A DNA stretch of 30,246 bases, from the IMG/VR virus record IMGVR_UViG_3300019776_000309, positions 1 through 30,246 of that record. The stretch is one strand, 5' to 3'. Below the pieces are notes generated by a model that was not told where the DNA came from, ran no database searches, and saw nothing but the letters and a program-made list of their open reading frames with translations. How positions within the stretch are numbered: position 1 is the stretch's first letter; each line of letters begins with the position of its first letter. Source of the DNA: a virus. The translations under genes and the position numbers were made by a program. Shown piece by piece: positions 7,276 to 14,327 of the stretch.

Positions 7276-7874
7276 ACGCGCTGACGCACCTCGAAACGCT
7301 GATTCGCACCCAACAGCCCGCGACGACCGCATGGGTGCCAGTGACGGATTACACCGACGAGGGACGGCGGCGGATCGAAGGCAATAACCCGGCGCTGATT
7401 CTCGAACATCTGACGCAGGAAGGCGACGACGTGCTGGACTTTGGGTGCGGCCCCGCGCAGCACCTGGTGCGGCTCGTGAAGGAAGCCGACGACGACGGTA
7501 CGGTCACCATCTTCGGCTACGACCCGCAGATTCCGGCCAGCAAGCGGTTCATCGCGTACGACAGCACGTACGAACTGGTCATCTGCCGGGAAGTACTGGA
7601 ACACCTGACGCTCAAGGAACTGGTGCGCACGGTCCGGAAGCTCTGCGCGCTGTCCACGCGGTACGTCTACGTGACGACGCGGTTTGCCAAGTCGCCCGCG
7701 CACCTGTTGAGCGTGGACGAGTCGGACGACCTCGACCCGACTCATATCACGATGGTGACGCAGGACTTCCTGCGGTTGCTGTTTGTGCTGGAAGGCTTCA
7801 CGCGTCGGGCGGATCTGGAAGCGAAGATGGACTGGCAGCAGAAGGGCCGTTGTCTGGTGTACGAGCGCGTATGA
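7248..7874 (+). CDS. class I SAM-dependent methyltransferase (glycan module)
   Basis: About 208 residues if translation begins at the TTG at 7248, which has GGAGG 4-5 nt upstream. A CTG at 7281 or a GTG near 7330 are other possible starts, because no ATG is present before the conserved domain. Motif I is VLDFGCGPAQH (62-72), D92 in YDP follows strand 2, and ELVICREVLEHL (109-120) is motif IV. This is a typical sugar or small-molecule methyltransferase of the methyltransferase 12/23 type. It overlaps the nucleotidyltransferase by 28 nt and the next gene by ATGA. It probably methylates a sugar intermediate or glycan made by this module. Confidence 0.75.
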   Translation: MAGSRTLPVDALTHLETLIRTQQPATTAWVPVTDYTDEGRRRIEGNNPALILEHLTQEGDDVLDFGCGPAQHLVRLVKEADDDGTVTIFGYDPQIPASKRFIAYDSTYELVICREVLEHLTLKELVRTVRKLCALSTRYVYVTTRFAKSPAHLLSVDESDDLDPTHITMVTQDFLRLLFVLEGFTRRADLEAKMDWQQKGRCLVYERV

Positions 7875-8650
7875 CGAACGACGCCGTGTTCACCCACGCG
7901 CATCATCCCGATCTGTGCGGCGTGGCCAAGTTCTCGACGCAACTCGCACGGCGGCTCGGGGTATCAGTTCACTACGGCTTTGCCACGGTGAACGACTACG
8001 GGTATCCCCTTCTGAGCATCAAGGGAGCCGAACAGCCGTCGATGGCCATGCCGTGGCCTCCGTTCGACCTGTTCGCACACGATGCGACCGCGTCGGTGCT
8101 GGACCTGCTGCCGAAGGCGCGACGGGTGTACGCCGCCAACCGCGTCATTGCGCGGGCACTGCGAAGCGCGGGCCGGTCGGATGTCATCGAGGCATGGTGT
8201 CCGGCCATGCTCCAGGGCAACCCGACACGAGCGACCTACAACGTGTTGACGTTTGGTATGGCGCACAAACTCCGACTGGAGGCCTACCGCGATCTGAAGG
8301 CCACGCTCGACGCGGAACACGGCACCGACTACACCGTGTCTGTCTCGACGGCGGTGCATGAGGGGTCGCCGTGGGACGCCACCGCTGACGTGGCCGACAA
8401 GCTGCGCGGCATCTTCGGGGACCGGCTGCGCGTCTTGGGCTACCTCGCGGACGATGCGTTGGCGCGTGAACTCGACGCGTGTGACGCCGTGGCGCTGTAC
8501 TTCCCTGACGGGGTGCGCGAGAACAACACCACGTATTGGGCGGCAGTGGAGGCGCGGAAACGCATCTTCACGAACTACGACGCGGACAGCCCGACAGCAG
8601 CCCATCCGCATACCTGGGATCGACTCTTGGAGGTACTCCGTGCGGCGTGA
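7871..8650 (+). CDS. glycosyltransferase-like protein (GT-B type, short)
   Basis: A 259-residue protein. The N-terminus includes HHPDLCGVAKFSTQLARRLG (11-30), which resembles the GCGVAxYTxxLAxxL opening of GT4-type glycosyltransferases. The middle contains NVLTFGMAHKLRL, and the C-terminal third (RLRVLGYLADDALARELDACDAVALYFPDGVREN) resembles the donor-binding half, where a GYL-x4-L-x3-L-x-ACD-x3-L-P pattern and a late Glu are usual. It is shorter than the usual 350-400 residues, so part of the fold may be trimmed. It starts at an ATGA overlap and ends inside the NeuB start region. Confidence 0.65.
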   Translation: MTNDAVFTHAHHPDLCGVAKFSTQLARRLGVSVHYGFATVNDYGYPLLSIKGAEQPSMAMPWPPFDLFAHDATASVLDLLPKARRVYAANRVIARALRSAGRSDVIEAWCPAMLQGNPTRATYNVLTFGMAHKLRLEAYRDLKATLDAEHGTDYTVSVSTAVHEGSPWDATADVADKLRGIFGDRLRVLGYLADDALARELDACDAVALYFPDGVRENNTTYWAAVEARKRIFTNYDADSPTAAHPHTWDRLLEVLRAA

Positions 8651-9716
8651 ACTCACCATCGCAGGCCGGGTCATCAGCGACGACGCGCCCGCGTACGTCA
8701 TCGGAGAAATCGGACACAATCACGGTGGGTCCGTGGATCAGGCCGTCGCCCTCATCGCGGAGTGTGGGCGGGCGGGTGTGGACGCGGTCAAGTTCCAGAA
8801 GCGGACGAACAGCGCGATCTACACCCGGACGCTGCTCAATCAGCCGTACGACCACGAGCATTCCTATGGCCCGACCTACGGAGCGCACCGGGCCGCGCTG
8901 GAGTTCGACGTGGACGCCTTCCGGACGTGCTATCAGGCGGCGAAAACCGCCGGGATTGCGGCGTTCGCGACCGCATTTGACGAGTCAGCGGCCGACTTTC
9001 TGCTCCACGCGGGCAGTCCCGCGCTGAAGATCGCGTCGGGCGACCTCACGAATACCCCGCTTTTGGCCTACGTTGCGAAGATGGGGGTGCCGATCATCCT
9101 CTCGACGGGCGGCGGGACGCTGGAGGACATCGACCGGGCGGTAGACGTGGTCACAAAACACACGTCGGACCTCGCAATCCTGCACTGCACCGCCGCGTAC
9201 CCGGTTCACGACTTCGCGGAACTCAATCTGCGCGTGATTCCGGCGCTCCGCACACGGTATTCGGACTTCCAGATCGGCTGGAGTGGCCACGACAACGGGA
9301 TTGCCATGTCCGTGTTGGCCTATTCGCTCGGAGCGCGTCTCATCGAGAAGCATGTGACTCGGAATCGGGCGCTCAAGGGCACGGATCACGCGTTTTCGCT
9401 GGAGCCGAGTGGCCTCCGACGCATGGTGCGCGACTTGGAACGCGCCCACGTCGCGCTGGGCGACGGGATCAAGCGCGTCTACCCGTCTGAAGCGGCTCCG
9501 CTGCGCAAAATGCGCAAGTCACTGGTTGCCGCACGGCCGATGCAGGTCGGCCAGGTCATTCAGCGGGGCGATCTCCTACGGAAATCGCCCGATGGAGGCA
9601 TTCCGGCGTACCAACTCGACGCCGTGGTGGGCTTCACGCTCGTGAAACCGCTGGCTGAAGACGAACCACTCACGTACGAGCACCTCGAAGGGAGCCTCCA
9701 TGCTGCCGCAAGTTAA
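8640..9716 (+). CDS. neuB-like: NeuB-family nonulosonic acid (sialic acid-like) synthase
   Basis: A 358-residue protein, the normal NeuB length. The enzyme condenses phosphoenolpyruvate with a hexosamine such as ManNAc to make a nine-carbon sialic-type acid. Visible markers: VIGEIGHNHGG (20-30), DAVKFQKR (48-55), KIASGD (130-135), ILSTGGGTLEDI (153-164), ILHCTAAYP (180-188), WSGHDNG (214-220, replacing the usual GxSDHT), IEKHVT (235-240) and GTDHAFSLEP (247-256). A C-terminal SAF (antifreeze-like) domain spans about 293-350. The GTG start at 8640 follows TTGGAGG. The product could be sialic, legionaminic or pseudaminic acid. The sequence alone does not decide. Confidence 0.88.
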   Translation: MRRELTIAGRVISDDAPAYVIGEIGHNHGGSVDQAVALIAECGRAGVDAVKFQKRTNSAIYTRTLLNQPYDHEHSYGPTYGAHRAALEFDVDAFRTCYQAAKTAGIAAFATAFDESAADFLLHAGSPALKIASGDLTNTPLLAYVAKMGVPIILSTGGGTLEDIDRAVDVVTKHTSDLAILHCTAAYPVHDFAELNLRVIPALRTRYSDFQIGWSGHDNGIAMSVLAYSLGARLIEKHVTRNRALKGTDHAFSLEPSGLRRMVRDLERAHVALGDGIKRVYPSEAAPLRKMRKSLVAARPMQVGQVIQRGDLLRKSPDGGIPAYQLDAVVGFTLVKPLAEDEPLTYEHLEGSLHAAAS

Positions 9717-10098
9717 GGTCCAACTCCCGCGGGACATGGGCGACCGTACATGGGGACAGGAGTTGCTCGTCATCGATACGGAGAAGTACATCGGGAAGGT
9801 GATGCACATGCGGGCCGGGGGCGCAGGCGGCTTGCAGGCGCATGTCGAGAAGGACGAAGCCAGCTATCTCGTGTCGGGCCTTGCGTGGGTCTACACGGAC
9901 ACGGGCGATGGGACGCTGACGCGGTTCCAGTGGCATCCCGGTTCGGCTATTCACATCCCGCCGGGAGCCGTCCACAAGGTCGAAGCCATCGAGGACTGCG
10001 TCATCTTCGAGGCGTCCACGCCGCACTTCAACGACCGCATCCGACTCGAAGAGCAGTACGGACGCACGGATACGGGTGGACTCCCGACCACCAAGTGA
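9700..10098 (+). CDS. cupin-domain sugar-associated protein
   Basis: A 132-residue single-domain cupin. It begins RTWGQELLVI with EKYIGKVMHM, continues with the first cupin motif around GLQAHVEKDEASYLVSG (44-60; H48 and E53 present, with Gln at the usual first His) and has a second motif PGSAIHIPPGAVHKVEA (80-96; H92). It ends with FEASTPHFNDRIRLEEQYGR. Small cupins of this style are often found next to neuB and sugar-nucleotide genes, and the fold is related to mannose-6-phosphate isomerase. It may be an epimerase, isomerase or binding protein for the nonulosonic acid precursor. It overlaps NeuB by 17 nt. Confidence 0.75.
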   Translation: MLPQVKVQLPRDMGDRTWGQELLVIDTEKYIGKVMHMRAGGAGGLQAHVEKDEASYLVSGLAWVYTDTGDGTLTRFQWHPGSAIHIPPGAVHKVEAIEDCVIFEASTPHFNDRIRLEEQYGRTDTGGLPTTK

Positions 10099-10268
10099 GG
10101 TGCCTGCTGGTCGTGGCGCTCGTCTGTGCGGGCTGCGACTCGCCTACGGCTCCAAGTGCGGCCGCGCCTAGTCCAAGTGCGGCCGCGCCTAGTTCGGAAC
10201 GGTCGGCTTCGTGCCGTGAGCCGTGGACGCTGGTCGCAACGGAGGCGCGTCTCTGCTCGGGCCAGTAG
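10095..10268 (+). CDS. small lipoprotein
   Basis: A 57-residue protein whose GTG start overlaps the cupin stop (GTGA). Residues 1-13 form a short hydrophobic signal (MRCLLVVALVCAG) ending at Cys14 in VCAGC, a lipobox-like site with an unusual Cys at -3. Asp15 at +2 would favour inner-membrane retention under the rule known for enterobacteria. Then follows an Ala/Pro/Ser linker made of two exact 7-residue repeats (PSAAAPS) and a short C-terminal part with two Cys (SCREPW, RLCSGQ). It overlaps the start of the NeuA-like gene. Superinfection exclusion is one possible role, but nothing proves it. Confidence 0.55.
   Translation: MRCLLVVALVCAGCDSPTAPSAAAPSPSAAAPSSERSASCREPWTLVATEARLCSGQ
10151..10192 (+). 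repeat. exact 21-bp tandem duplication inside the lipoprotein gene
   Basis: Two head-to-tail identical 21-bp units, each starting TCCAAGTGCGG and ending CGCGCCTAG. The unit is a whole number of codons, so the protein keeps its frame and gains PSAAAPS twice. This is a likely site of recent slippage-driven length change in the linker. Confidence 0.85.
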
Positions 10269-11017
10269 TCGCGTTCATCCCGGCGCGAGGTGGGAGTAAG
10301 CGTGTGCCCCGTAAGAACCTCCACATACTGGGAGGTCATCCGCTGCTGGCCTACAGTATCGCGGCGGCAAAGGACGCGGGGCTGTTTGATGCGGTCTACG
10401 TCAGCACGGAAGACGCCGAGATTGCGAACGTGGCGCGGTACTACGGGGCGCAGATCATCGACCGACCGCCGCACTTCGCGCTCGACACGTCGCCGGATAT
10501 TCAGTGGCTCGGCCATGCGATTGACGCCATTGGGAAACCGGCGTATCTCCGGTGGGCGCTGCTCAGGCCGACCTCGCCGTTCCGCACCGCCGACACGATC
10601 CGGCGAGCGTGGCGCACGTTCCTCTCCCACGACTGTGCCGACAGCATCCGGGCCGTCGAGCCGGTGACGCAGCACCCCGGCAAGATGTGGACATGTGCAG
10701 GTGACGGGCACCCGATTCGTCCACTGCTCGACCAGAAGCTGTCAGACGGCACCCCGTGGCACTCGTCCCCGACGCAGAGCCTGCCGCGCTACTACGTACA
10801 GAATGCCTCGCTCGAAATGGGCTGGGGGGCCAACGTGTGGGAATACCACACCCTGCACGGCCGCAAAGCCGCCCCGTTCTTCACGACGGGCTATGAAGGA
10901 TTCGACATCAACCATGCCCGAGACATCCGAGAAGCCGACTACCTCCTCGCCAGCGGGGAAGCGACACTTCCGCCCGTATCTGTGGAACCAGTGGCGGCGC
11001 ACCTATGGGGCGTCTGA
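10223..11017 (+). CDS. neuA-like: NeuA-family CMP-nonulosonic acid synthetase
   Basis: Up to 264 residues. The hallmark is VVAFIPARGGSKRVPRKN (15-32), the CTP-binding loop of CMP-sialic acid and CMP-KDO synthetases, followed by GHPLLAYSIAAAKDAG and VYVSTEDAEIANVARYYGA, then LRPTSPFR at about 112-119, all in family order. The enzyme joins CMP to a sialic-type acid, activating it for transfer. The GTG at 10223 lies inside the lipoprotein gene. A CTG at 10253 with GGAGG about 7 nt upstream is an alternative start closer to the conserved N-terminus. Together with NeuB it completes synthesis and activation of a nonulosonic acid. Confidence 0.85.
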   Translation: MDAGRNGGASLLGPVVAFIPARGGSKRVPRKNLHILGGHPLLAYSIAAAKDAGLFDAVYVSTEDAEIANVARYYGAQIIDRPPHFALDTSPDIQWLGHAIDAIGKPAYLRWALLRPTSPFRTADTIRRAWRTFLSHDCADSIRAVEPVTQHPGKMWTCAGDGHPIRPLLDQKLSDGTPWHSSPTQSLPRYYVQNASLEMGWGANVWEYHTLHGRKAAPFFTTGYEGFDINHARDIREADYLLASGEATLPPVSVEPVAAHLWGV

Positions 11018-11942
11018 CGCGCCGATCTTCGTCGGGCCGTTCCTGGGGGAAGTGGGCTTCGAGGCGCTGTACTGGCTCCCGTTTCTTGCGCAACTGCGTC
11101 ACGATCTCGGCATCGAGCGCGACCGGCTGATTCCCATCACCAGGGGAGGCGCGGCCGTCTGGTACGACGCGCCGAAGGGGATCGAACTCTTCGACATGCG
11201 GACGCCGCAGGACATCCGCGTCGAGAACCGTCTGCGCCATGCGGAAACCGGGCAATTGAAGCAGACGCATGTGCGGCCGTTTGACCGTCAGGTGTACCGC
11301 GACGTAGCCGACACGCTGGGCATCACGTCGTATCAGACGCTCCACCCGGCATGGATGTATCAGACGCTGCGCCCGTTTTGGGAGGCTGAGACTGGCCTGA
11401 CGTGGCTGCAATCACGGGTGCGGTTCGCCCCGATGCCTGAATTGAACATCGACGGCGTGACGCTGCCGGAAGACTTCGTGGCCGTGCGGTTCTACTTCCG
11501 GCCGACCTTCCAGCGGACGCCGCTCAACGTGGACTTTGCGACCCACTGCATTCGGATGATCGCCAAGACACAGCCCGTCGTCGTGCTGAACAATCCGCAC
11601 ATGGTGGACGATCACTTGGACTTTCTGCCGAAGGATGAGCCAAACGTCACCGTGCTCTCCGATCTCGTGGAGTTGACCCCGGCCAATAACTTGGCCGTCC
11701 AAAGTGCGGTGCTCCAGCGGGCGATGGGCTACGCAGGCACGTACGGCGGGATGGCGCAGCTTGCGCTCCGGATGGGCAAGCCCTGCATCGCGTTGTACGA
11801 CGAGTGGCACGGCACGGCCCTTCCGCATCGGCATTTGTCCGACGCATTGGCGCTGTCACTCGGTACCACGTTCACCACGTTGCGCGTGGGCGATCTGCCC
11901 TTGTTGCAATCGGTGCTTCCCACGGTGACGCTCACAAAATAA
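10914..11942 (+). CDS. GT-B-like putative glycosyltransferase
   Basis: A 342-residue protein. It begins with a basic stretch and then VGPFLGEVGFEALYWLPFLAQL. The C-terminal part, LVELTPANNLAVQSAVLQRA, leads to AGTYGGMAQLALRMGKPCIALYDE, which resembles the GGxxxLAxxxGxPxIAL nucleotide-sugar site of GT-B enzymes such as heptosyltransferases (GT9) and O-fucosyltransferase-like proteins. It would be a natural enzyme to use the activated sugar made upstream, but no acceptor can be inferred. The ATG at 10914 overlaps the NeuA-like gene by 104 nt. I saw no later in-frame start before the conserved region. GAAGGA lies about 12 nt upstream. Confidence 0.6.
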   Translation: MPETSEKPTTSSPAGKRHFRPYLWNQWRRTYGASDAPIFVGPFLGEVGFEALYWLPFLAQLRHDLGIERDRLIPITRGGAAVWYDAPKGIELFDMRTPQDIRVENRLRHAETGQLKQTHVRPFDRQVYRDVADTLGITSYQTLHPAWMYQTLRPFWEAETGLTWLQSRVRFAPMPELNIDGVTLPEDFVAVRFYFRPTFQRTPLNVDFATHCIRMIAKTQPVVVLNNPHMVDDHLDFLPKDEPNVTVLSDLVELTPANNLAVQSAVLQRAMGYAGTYGGMAQLALRMGKPCIALYDEWHGTALPHRHLSDALALSLGTTFTTLRVGDLPLLQSVLPTVTLTK

Positions 11943-11956
11943 CCGCGATAGATCGC
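11936..11956 (+). promoter_or_regulatory. 21-bp repeated element, candidate phage promoter or operator (copy 2)
   Basis: Identical over 21 bp to the copy at 422-442, including the GCGAT-AG-ATCGC inverted repeat. It again overlaps the stop codon of the preceding gene and stands at the head of an intergenic region, here before the decoration and capsid genes. Matching position in front of the two main structural gene blocks supports a role in late transcription. Confidence 0.55.
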
Positions 11957-12031
11957 TTGCGCGCCCCGTGGTGACCTGCGATTCTGTGACCGTCGCTGGG
12001 CTTCTCTCTCGCACCTCCACTCATGGGGCTG

Positions 12032-12047
12032 TCTCTCTTCGGAGAGA
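12032..12047 (+). other. perfect RNA hairpin with UUCG tetraloop
   Basis: TCTCTC, TTCG, GAGAGA: six perfect pairs closed by the very stable C(UUCG)G loop. It is not followed by a T run, so it is not a standard terminator. In a leader between a promoter-like element and the capsid genes it may stabilise the mRNA 5' region or mark a processing site. Confidence 0.6.
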
Positions 12048-12072
12048 TGGCCTACATGGGACCAGCAACACG

Positions 12073-12098
12073 GTGCCGCCGACCACAACGGGCGTTTC
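12073..12098 (+). repeat. 26-bp leader repeat, copy 1
   Basis: Starts GTGCCGCCGACC and ends AACGGGCGTTTC. It matches copy 2 (12151-12176) at 23 of 26 positions. The 78-nt spacing is a multiple of three, so both copies are read in the same frame. A looser third copy (GCCGCCGAC, then CGGGCGTATCG) lies at 12181-12207. Confidence 0.65.
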
Positions 12099-12150
12099 TT
12101 GGCGTGAGGCTGACATCTGAGCCACGCGCCTCGTATCGGACGAGATGACT

Positions 12151-12176
12151 GTGCCGCCGACAGCAACGGGCGTATC
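12151..12176 (+). repeat. 26-bp leader repeat, copy 2
   Basis: Starts GTGCCGCCGACA and ends AACGGGCGTATC, with three differences from copy 1. It is preceded by ATGACT, so a 16-codon open frame (12145-12195) could run through it, but no convincing ribosome site was found. Confidence 0.65.
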
Positions 12177-12298
12177 GCGGGCCGCCGACGCGTAATCGGG
12201 CGTATCGGGATGACTGCTGTGGTCAGTTCGCAGCCATCCGGCACCTTCGCTGACCTCCACTTGTTCATTCGCACGCCTCGCGTGCAGAAGGTCATCGC

Positions 12299-12847
12299 AT
12301 GGCAGATTACGCCCTGAATTCTGGCGATTTCGTGCGTCCGCACAAGTCGCCCTGGGGTGCGTTCCCGACGCGCTCCATGAAGCTCTCGACCGGCATCTCG
12401 TCGAACACCGTCCGCGTCGGCCAGCTGGTTGGCCTCGACACGGCCAGCACGTCGTACACCGACTGCATCGTCCCGATTGCGCAGTCGAGCAACTCGCTGA
12501 ACCCCGGCGCGGGCACCATCGTCGGCTTCGCGGCTGAGAACAGCACGGCCAACGGCGCACAGACCGCGCAGGGCACCGTCATTCCGGTGTACGAAGCGAA
12601 CCCGCTCGTCGAGTTCCGCGCCCGGACCCGTTTCGGCCTGCTGAACTCCACCATCGTGGGTCAGCCGAAGGAACTCCACCGCGATTCCACGCTGGGAATC
12701 GATGTCGTCAACCTTGCGACCTCGTCGCTCGCCACGCCTGCGAAGTGTGTGATCGTCACGAGCCTCATCGACAACGCTGGAGACAGCGGCGGTGCGGTCA
12801 CGTTCCGGTTCAACACGTCGTCGGGTTACCTGGCGTTCTTCAAGTAA
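12299..12847 (+). CDS. putative capsid decoration protein
   Basis: A 182-residue protein directly before the major capsid gene, the usual place for head decoration or stabilisation proteins. Features are an N-terminal DYALNSGDFVRPHKSPWGAF, an internal beta-rich region (VRVGQLVGLDT, AGTIVGFAAEN, GTVIPVYEANPLVEFRA) and a C-terminal GGAVTFRFNTSSGYLAFF. The short-strand pattern with Gly and Ala turns suits a small beta-barrel bound to capsomers. No signal or membrane segment is seen. GAAGG lies about 7 nt before the ATG. The assignment rests on position and fold character. Confidence 0.6.
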   Translation: MADYALNSGDFVRPHKSPWGAFPTRSMKLSTGISSNTVRVGQLVGLDTASTSYTDCIVPIAQSSNSLNPGAGTIVGFAAENSTANGAQTAQGTVIPVYEANPLVEFRARTRFGLLNSTIVGQPKELHRDSTLGIDVVNLATSSLATPAKCVIVTSLIDNAGDSGGAVTFRFNTSSGYLAFFK

Positions 12848-12861
12848 GCGAGGGCTGACAC

Positions 12862-13782
12862 ATGGCACAGGTACGCGGCACGTTTGACGCCCTCTACGAC
12901 AACATCGACAAGTCGCTGATGGGCATCATGAAGGGCCAGCTCAAGGAGCTGCCCAAGATCTACAGCGAGTACTACAACATCAAGTCCTCGGATCGAAAGT
13001 TCGAGCGCGTGGTGACCTACGTACCCTTCGGGGACACGGCGGCGAAGGCTGAAGGTGATACGTTCGCGATGGATCAGATCCGTCAGGGCTACACCAAGGA
13101 TTTCACGCACACCGAAAACGGCCTCGGCTTCGAGGTGACGCAGACCGCGATGGAAGACGACGCGGAGAACCTGCTCTCCCGTGCGGGCGAGTGGCTCGCG
13201 TTCTCGGCCCGCTACGTCGAGGAAGGCCGTGCGGCGAACCCGCTGAACAACGGCTTCACCACGGAAACCACCCCGGACGGTGTGTCGCTGTTCAACACCG
13301 CGCATGTCCTGCGATCCGGTGGGACGGCGAAGAATCGCCCGTCCACCGACGCCGACCTCTCGGCGCAGTCGCTGGCGCAGGCGATGATCGACCTCCAGAC
13401 CGACCAGAAGGACGAAGCGGGCCATCTCGCCGCGCCGGTCACGTCGTGGAATCTCGTGATTCCGCCCGCGCTGGAGTTCCTCGCGGATCGTCTCATCAAC
13501 TCGACCGGCCTGCCGGGGTCGAGCGACAACGACCGCAACCCGCTGAAGTCGCGTCGTACGTGGAACATCATCGTGAATCCGCGTCTCACGGACCCGGACG
13601 CGTGGTTCCTGCTGGCGTCGAACAAGGCGCAGCACGGCCTGACGTTCTACCGCCGCGTCCCGATCACGCTGGAACCGTCCACCAAGGACGCCCGCACGGG
13701 GAACACGATCGTGAAGGTGCGTCACCGCTTCTCGGTCGGCGCGTGGACCTGGGTTGGCGCGTACGGCTCGGCCGGAGCCTAG
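12862..13782 (+). CDS. major capsid protein (HK97 fold, Mu gpT-like)
   Basis: A 306-residue protein without an obvious N-terminal delta domain. It resembles the Mu gpT-type major head subunit in size and motifs: KIYSEYYNIKSSDRKFE, a long spine-helix region (ENLLSRAGEWLAFSARYVEE, about 96-115), DGVSLFNTAHVL (LFxxAH is typical of this group, about 138-149), TSWNLVIPPALEFLADRL, RTWNIIVNPRLTDPDAWFL and a C-terminal beta segment VRHRFSVGAWTWVGAYG. It forms the icosahedral shell. It follows the decoration gene by 14 nt and is followed by a strong hairpin, a common arrangement for the most highly expressed phage gene. Confidence 0.85.
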   Translation: MAQVRGTFDALYDNIDKSLMGIMKGQLKELPKIYSEYYNIKSSDRKFERVVTYVPFGDTAAKAEGDTFAMDQIRQGYTKDFTHTENGLGFEVTQTAMEDDAENLLSRAGEWLAFSARYVEEGRAANPLNNGFTTETTPDGVSLFNTAHVLRSGGTAKNRPSTDADLSAQSLAQAMIDLQTDQKDEAGHLAAPVTSWNLVIPPALEFLADRLINSTGLPGSSDNDRNPLKSRRTWNIIVNPRLTDPDAWFLLASNKAQHGLTFYRRVPITLEPSTKDARTGNTIVKVRHRFSVGAWTWVGAYGSAGA

Positions 13783-13791
13783 TGTCGAGGC

Positions 13792-13825
13792 AGGAGGGGC
13801 CGCGCTCACGTAGCGCGGTCCTCCT
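13792..13825 (+). terminator. strong GC hairpin after the capsid gene (attenuator or mRNA stabiliser)
   Basis: AGGAGGGGCCGCGCT pairs with AGCGCGGTCCTCCT across a 5-nt loop (CACGT), with one small internal mismatch or bulge. It lies 10 nt after the capsid stop. No T run follows, so full Rho-independent termination is doubtful. It may act as a partial terminator or protect the capsid mRNA 3' end. Confidence 0.55.
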
Positions 13826-13846
13826 CTCATCGCAGGAGAACAACAG

Positions 13847-14323
13847 ATGGGTGTGTCTCGACTCTCAGGCCCGGTCTACGGCGCCAAAGCCGTCATCGCA
13901 ACCGCGACGATTGCCACGACCAGCACGGGGGCGTCGTCGGCGCTCGCGTGTTCGTGGGTCGTTCCGGCGTACGAAGACTGGTTCATCACGGAAATCTCGG
14001 GCTACTGCTCGACCTGTTCCAGCGGCGGCAACACGGCCACCATCAAGAGCGAAGGCGGCAGCACGACCGCAGCCCTCCGCGATTGGGGCGGCGGGTCCAA
14101 CAGCACCGTCGCGCAGACGGTCGGGTCCATCTCGTGGGGCACGTCCACCACGGGGCCGCAGATCGCCACCGTCACCGCGACGGCGGGCGAGTACGAGGGC
14201 AAATGGGTACCGGCGGGGTCCACAGTGCGTGCCGTGATTTCCTCGGTGGCGAACCCGATTGCCTCGCTGAACCTGACGCTGCGCGGCTTCACGCGCTTCG
14301 TCTCCTCGACGCGGGCGGAATAA
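13847..14323 (+). CDS. small virion-region protein, function unknown
   Basis: A 158-residue protein rich in Ala, Ser, Thr and Gly with alternating hydrophobic residues, suggesting an all-beta fold. It has two close cysteines (YCSTCSSG, about 53-60), WVVPAYEDWFITEISGY near the N-terminus and a C-terminal LTLRGFTRF. GCAGGAG precedes the ATG by about 9 nt. It comes straight after the capsid gene and its hairpin, so a head-surface, head-fibre or connector role is plausible, but no family is recognised. It is the first of five consecutive small proteins of similar composition. Confidence 0.6.
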   Translation: MGVSRLSGPVYGAKAVIATATIATTSTGASSALACSWVVPAYEDWFITEISGYCSTCSSGGNTATIKSEGGSTTAALRDWGGGSNSTVAQTVGSISWGTSTTGPQIATVTATAGEYEGKWVPAGSTVRAVISSVANPIASLNLTLRGFTRFVSSTRAE

Positions 14324-14327
14324 CACG

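Larger units (their letters stand above)
11957..12298 (+). other. long untranslated leader of the capsid operon
   Basis: This is the largest stretch without a clear gene (about 340 nt). It holds a UUCG-capped hairpin (12032-12047) and two or three imperfect repeats with a 78-nt period. A weak open frame from GTG 11971 to TGA 12120 and, in the same frame, ATG 12145 to TAA 12195 both read TVPPTxTGVS within the repeats. No ribosome site, known family or tRNA was seen. It may be a 5' leader controlling capsid expression, a degraded gene, or a packaging or regulatory site. Confidence 0.5.

Noticed and set aside
10914-11017. Frameshift or fusion between NeuA-like and GT-B-like genes
   Set aside because: Both proteins have complete-looking ends and a separate ATG exists. 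A 104-nt overlap is long but explains the data without a frameshift.
12073-12207. Possible CRISPR-like array in the capsid leader
   Set aside because: There are only two good repeats and one loose copy, with imperfect identity, no uniform spacers and no cas genes.
11729-12868. Long minus-strand open frame across the capsid leader and decoration gene
   Set aside because: It overlaps two well-supported genes and has no known motif. Its repeated VGGTV segments are just the leader repeats read backwards.
13792-13825. Classical Rho-independent terminator
   Set aside because: The stem is strong but no T run follows, so it is reported only as a hairpin with uncertain terminator function.
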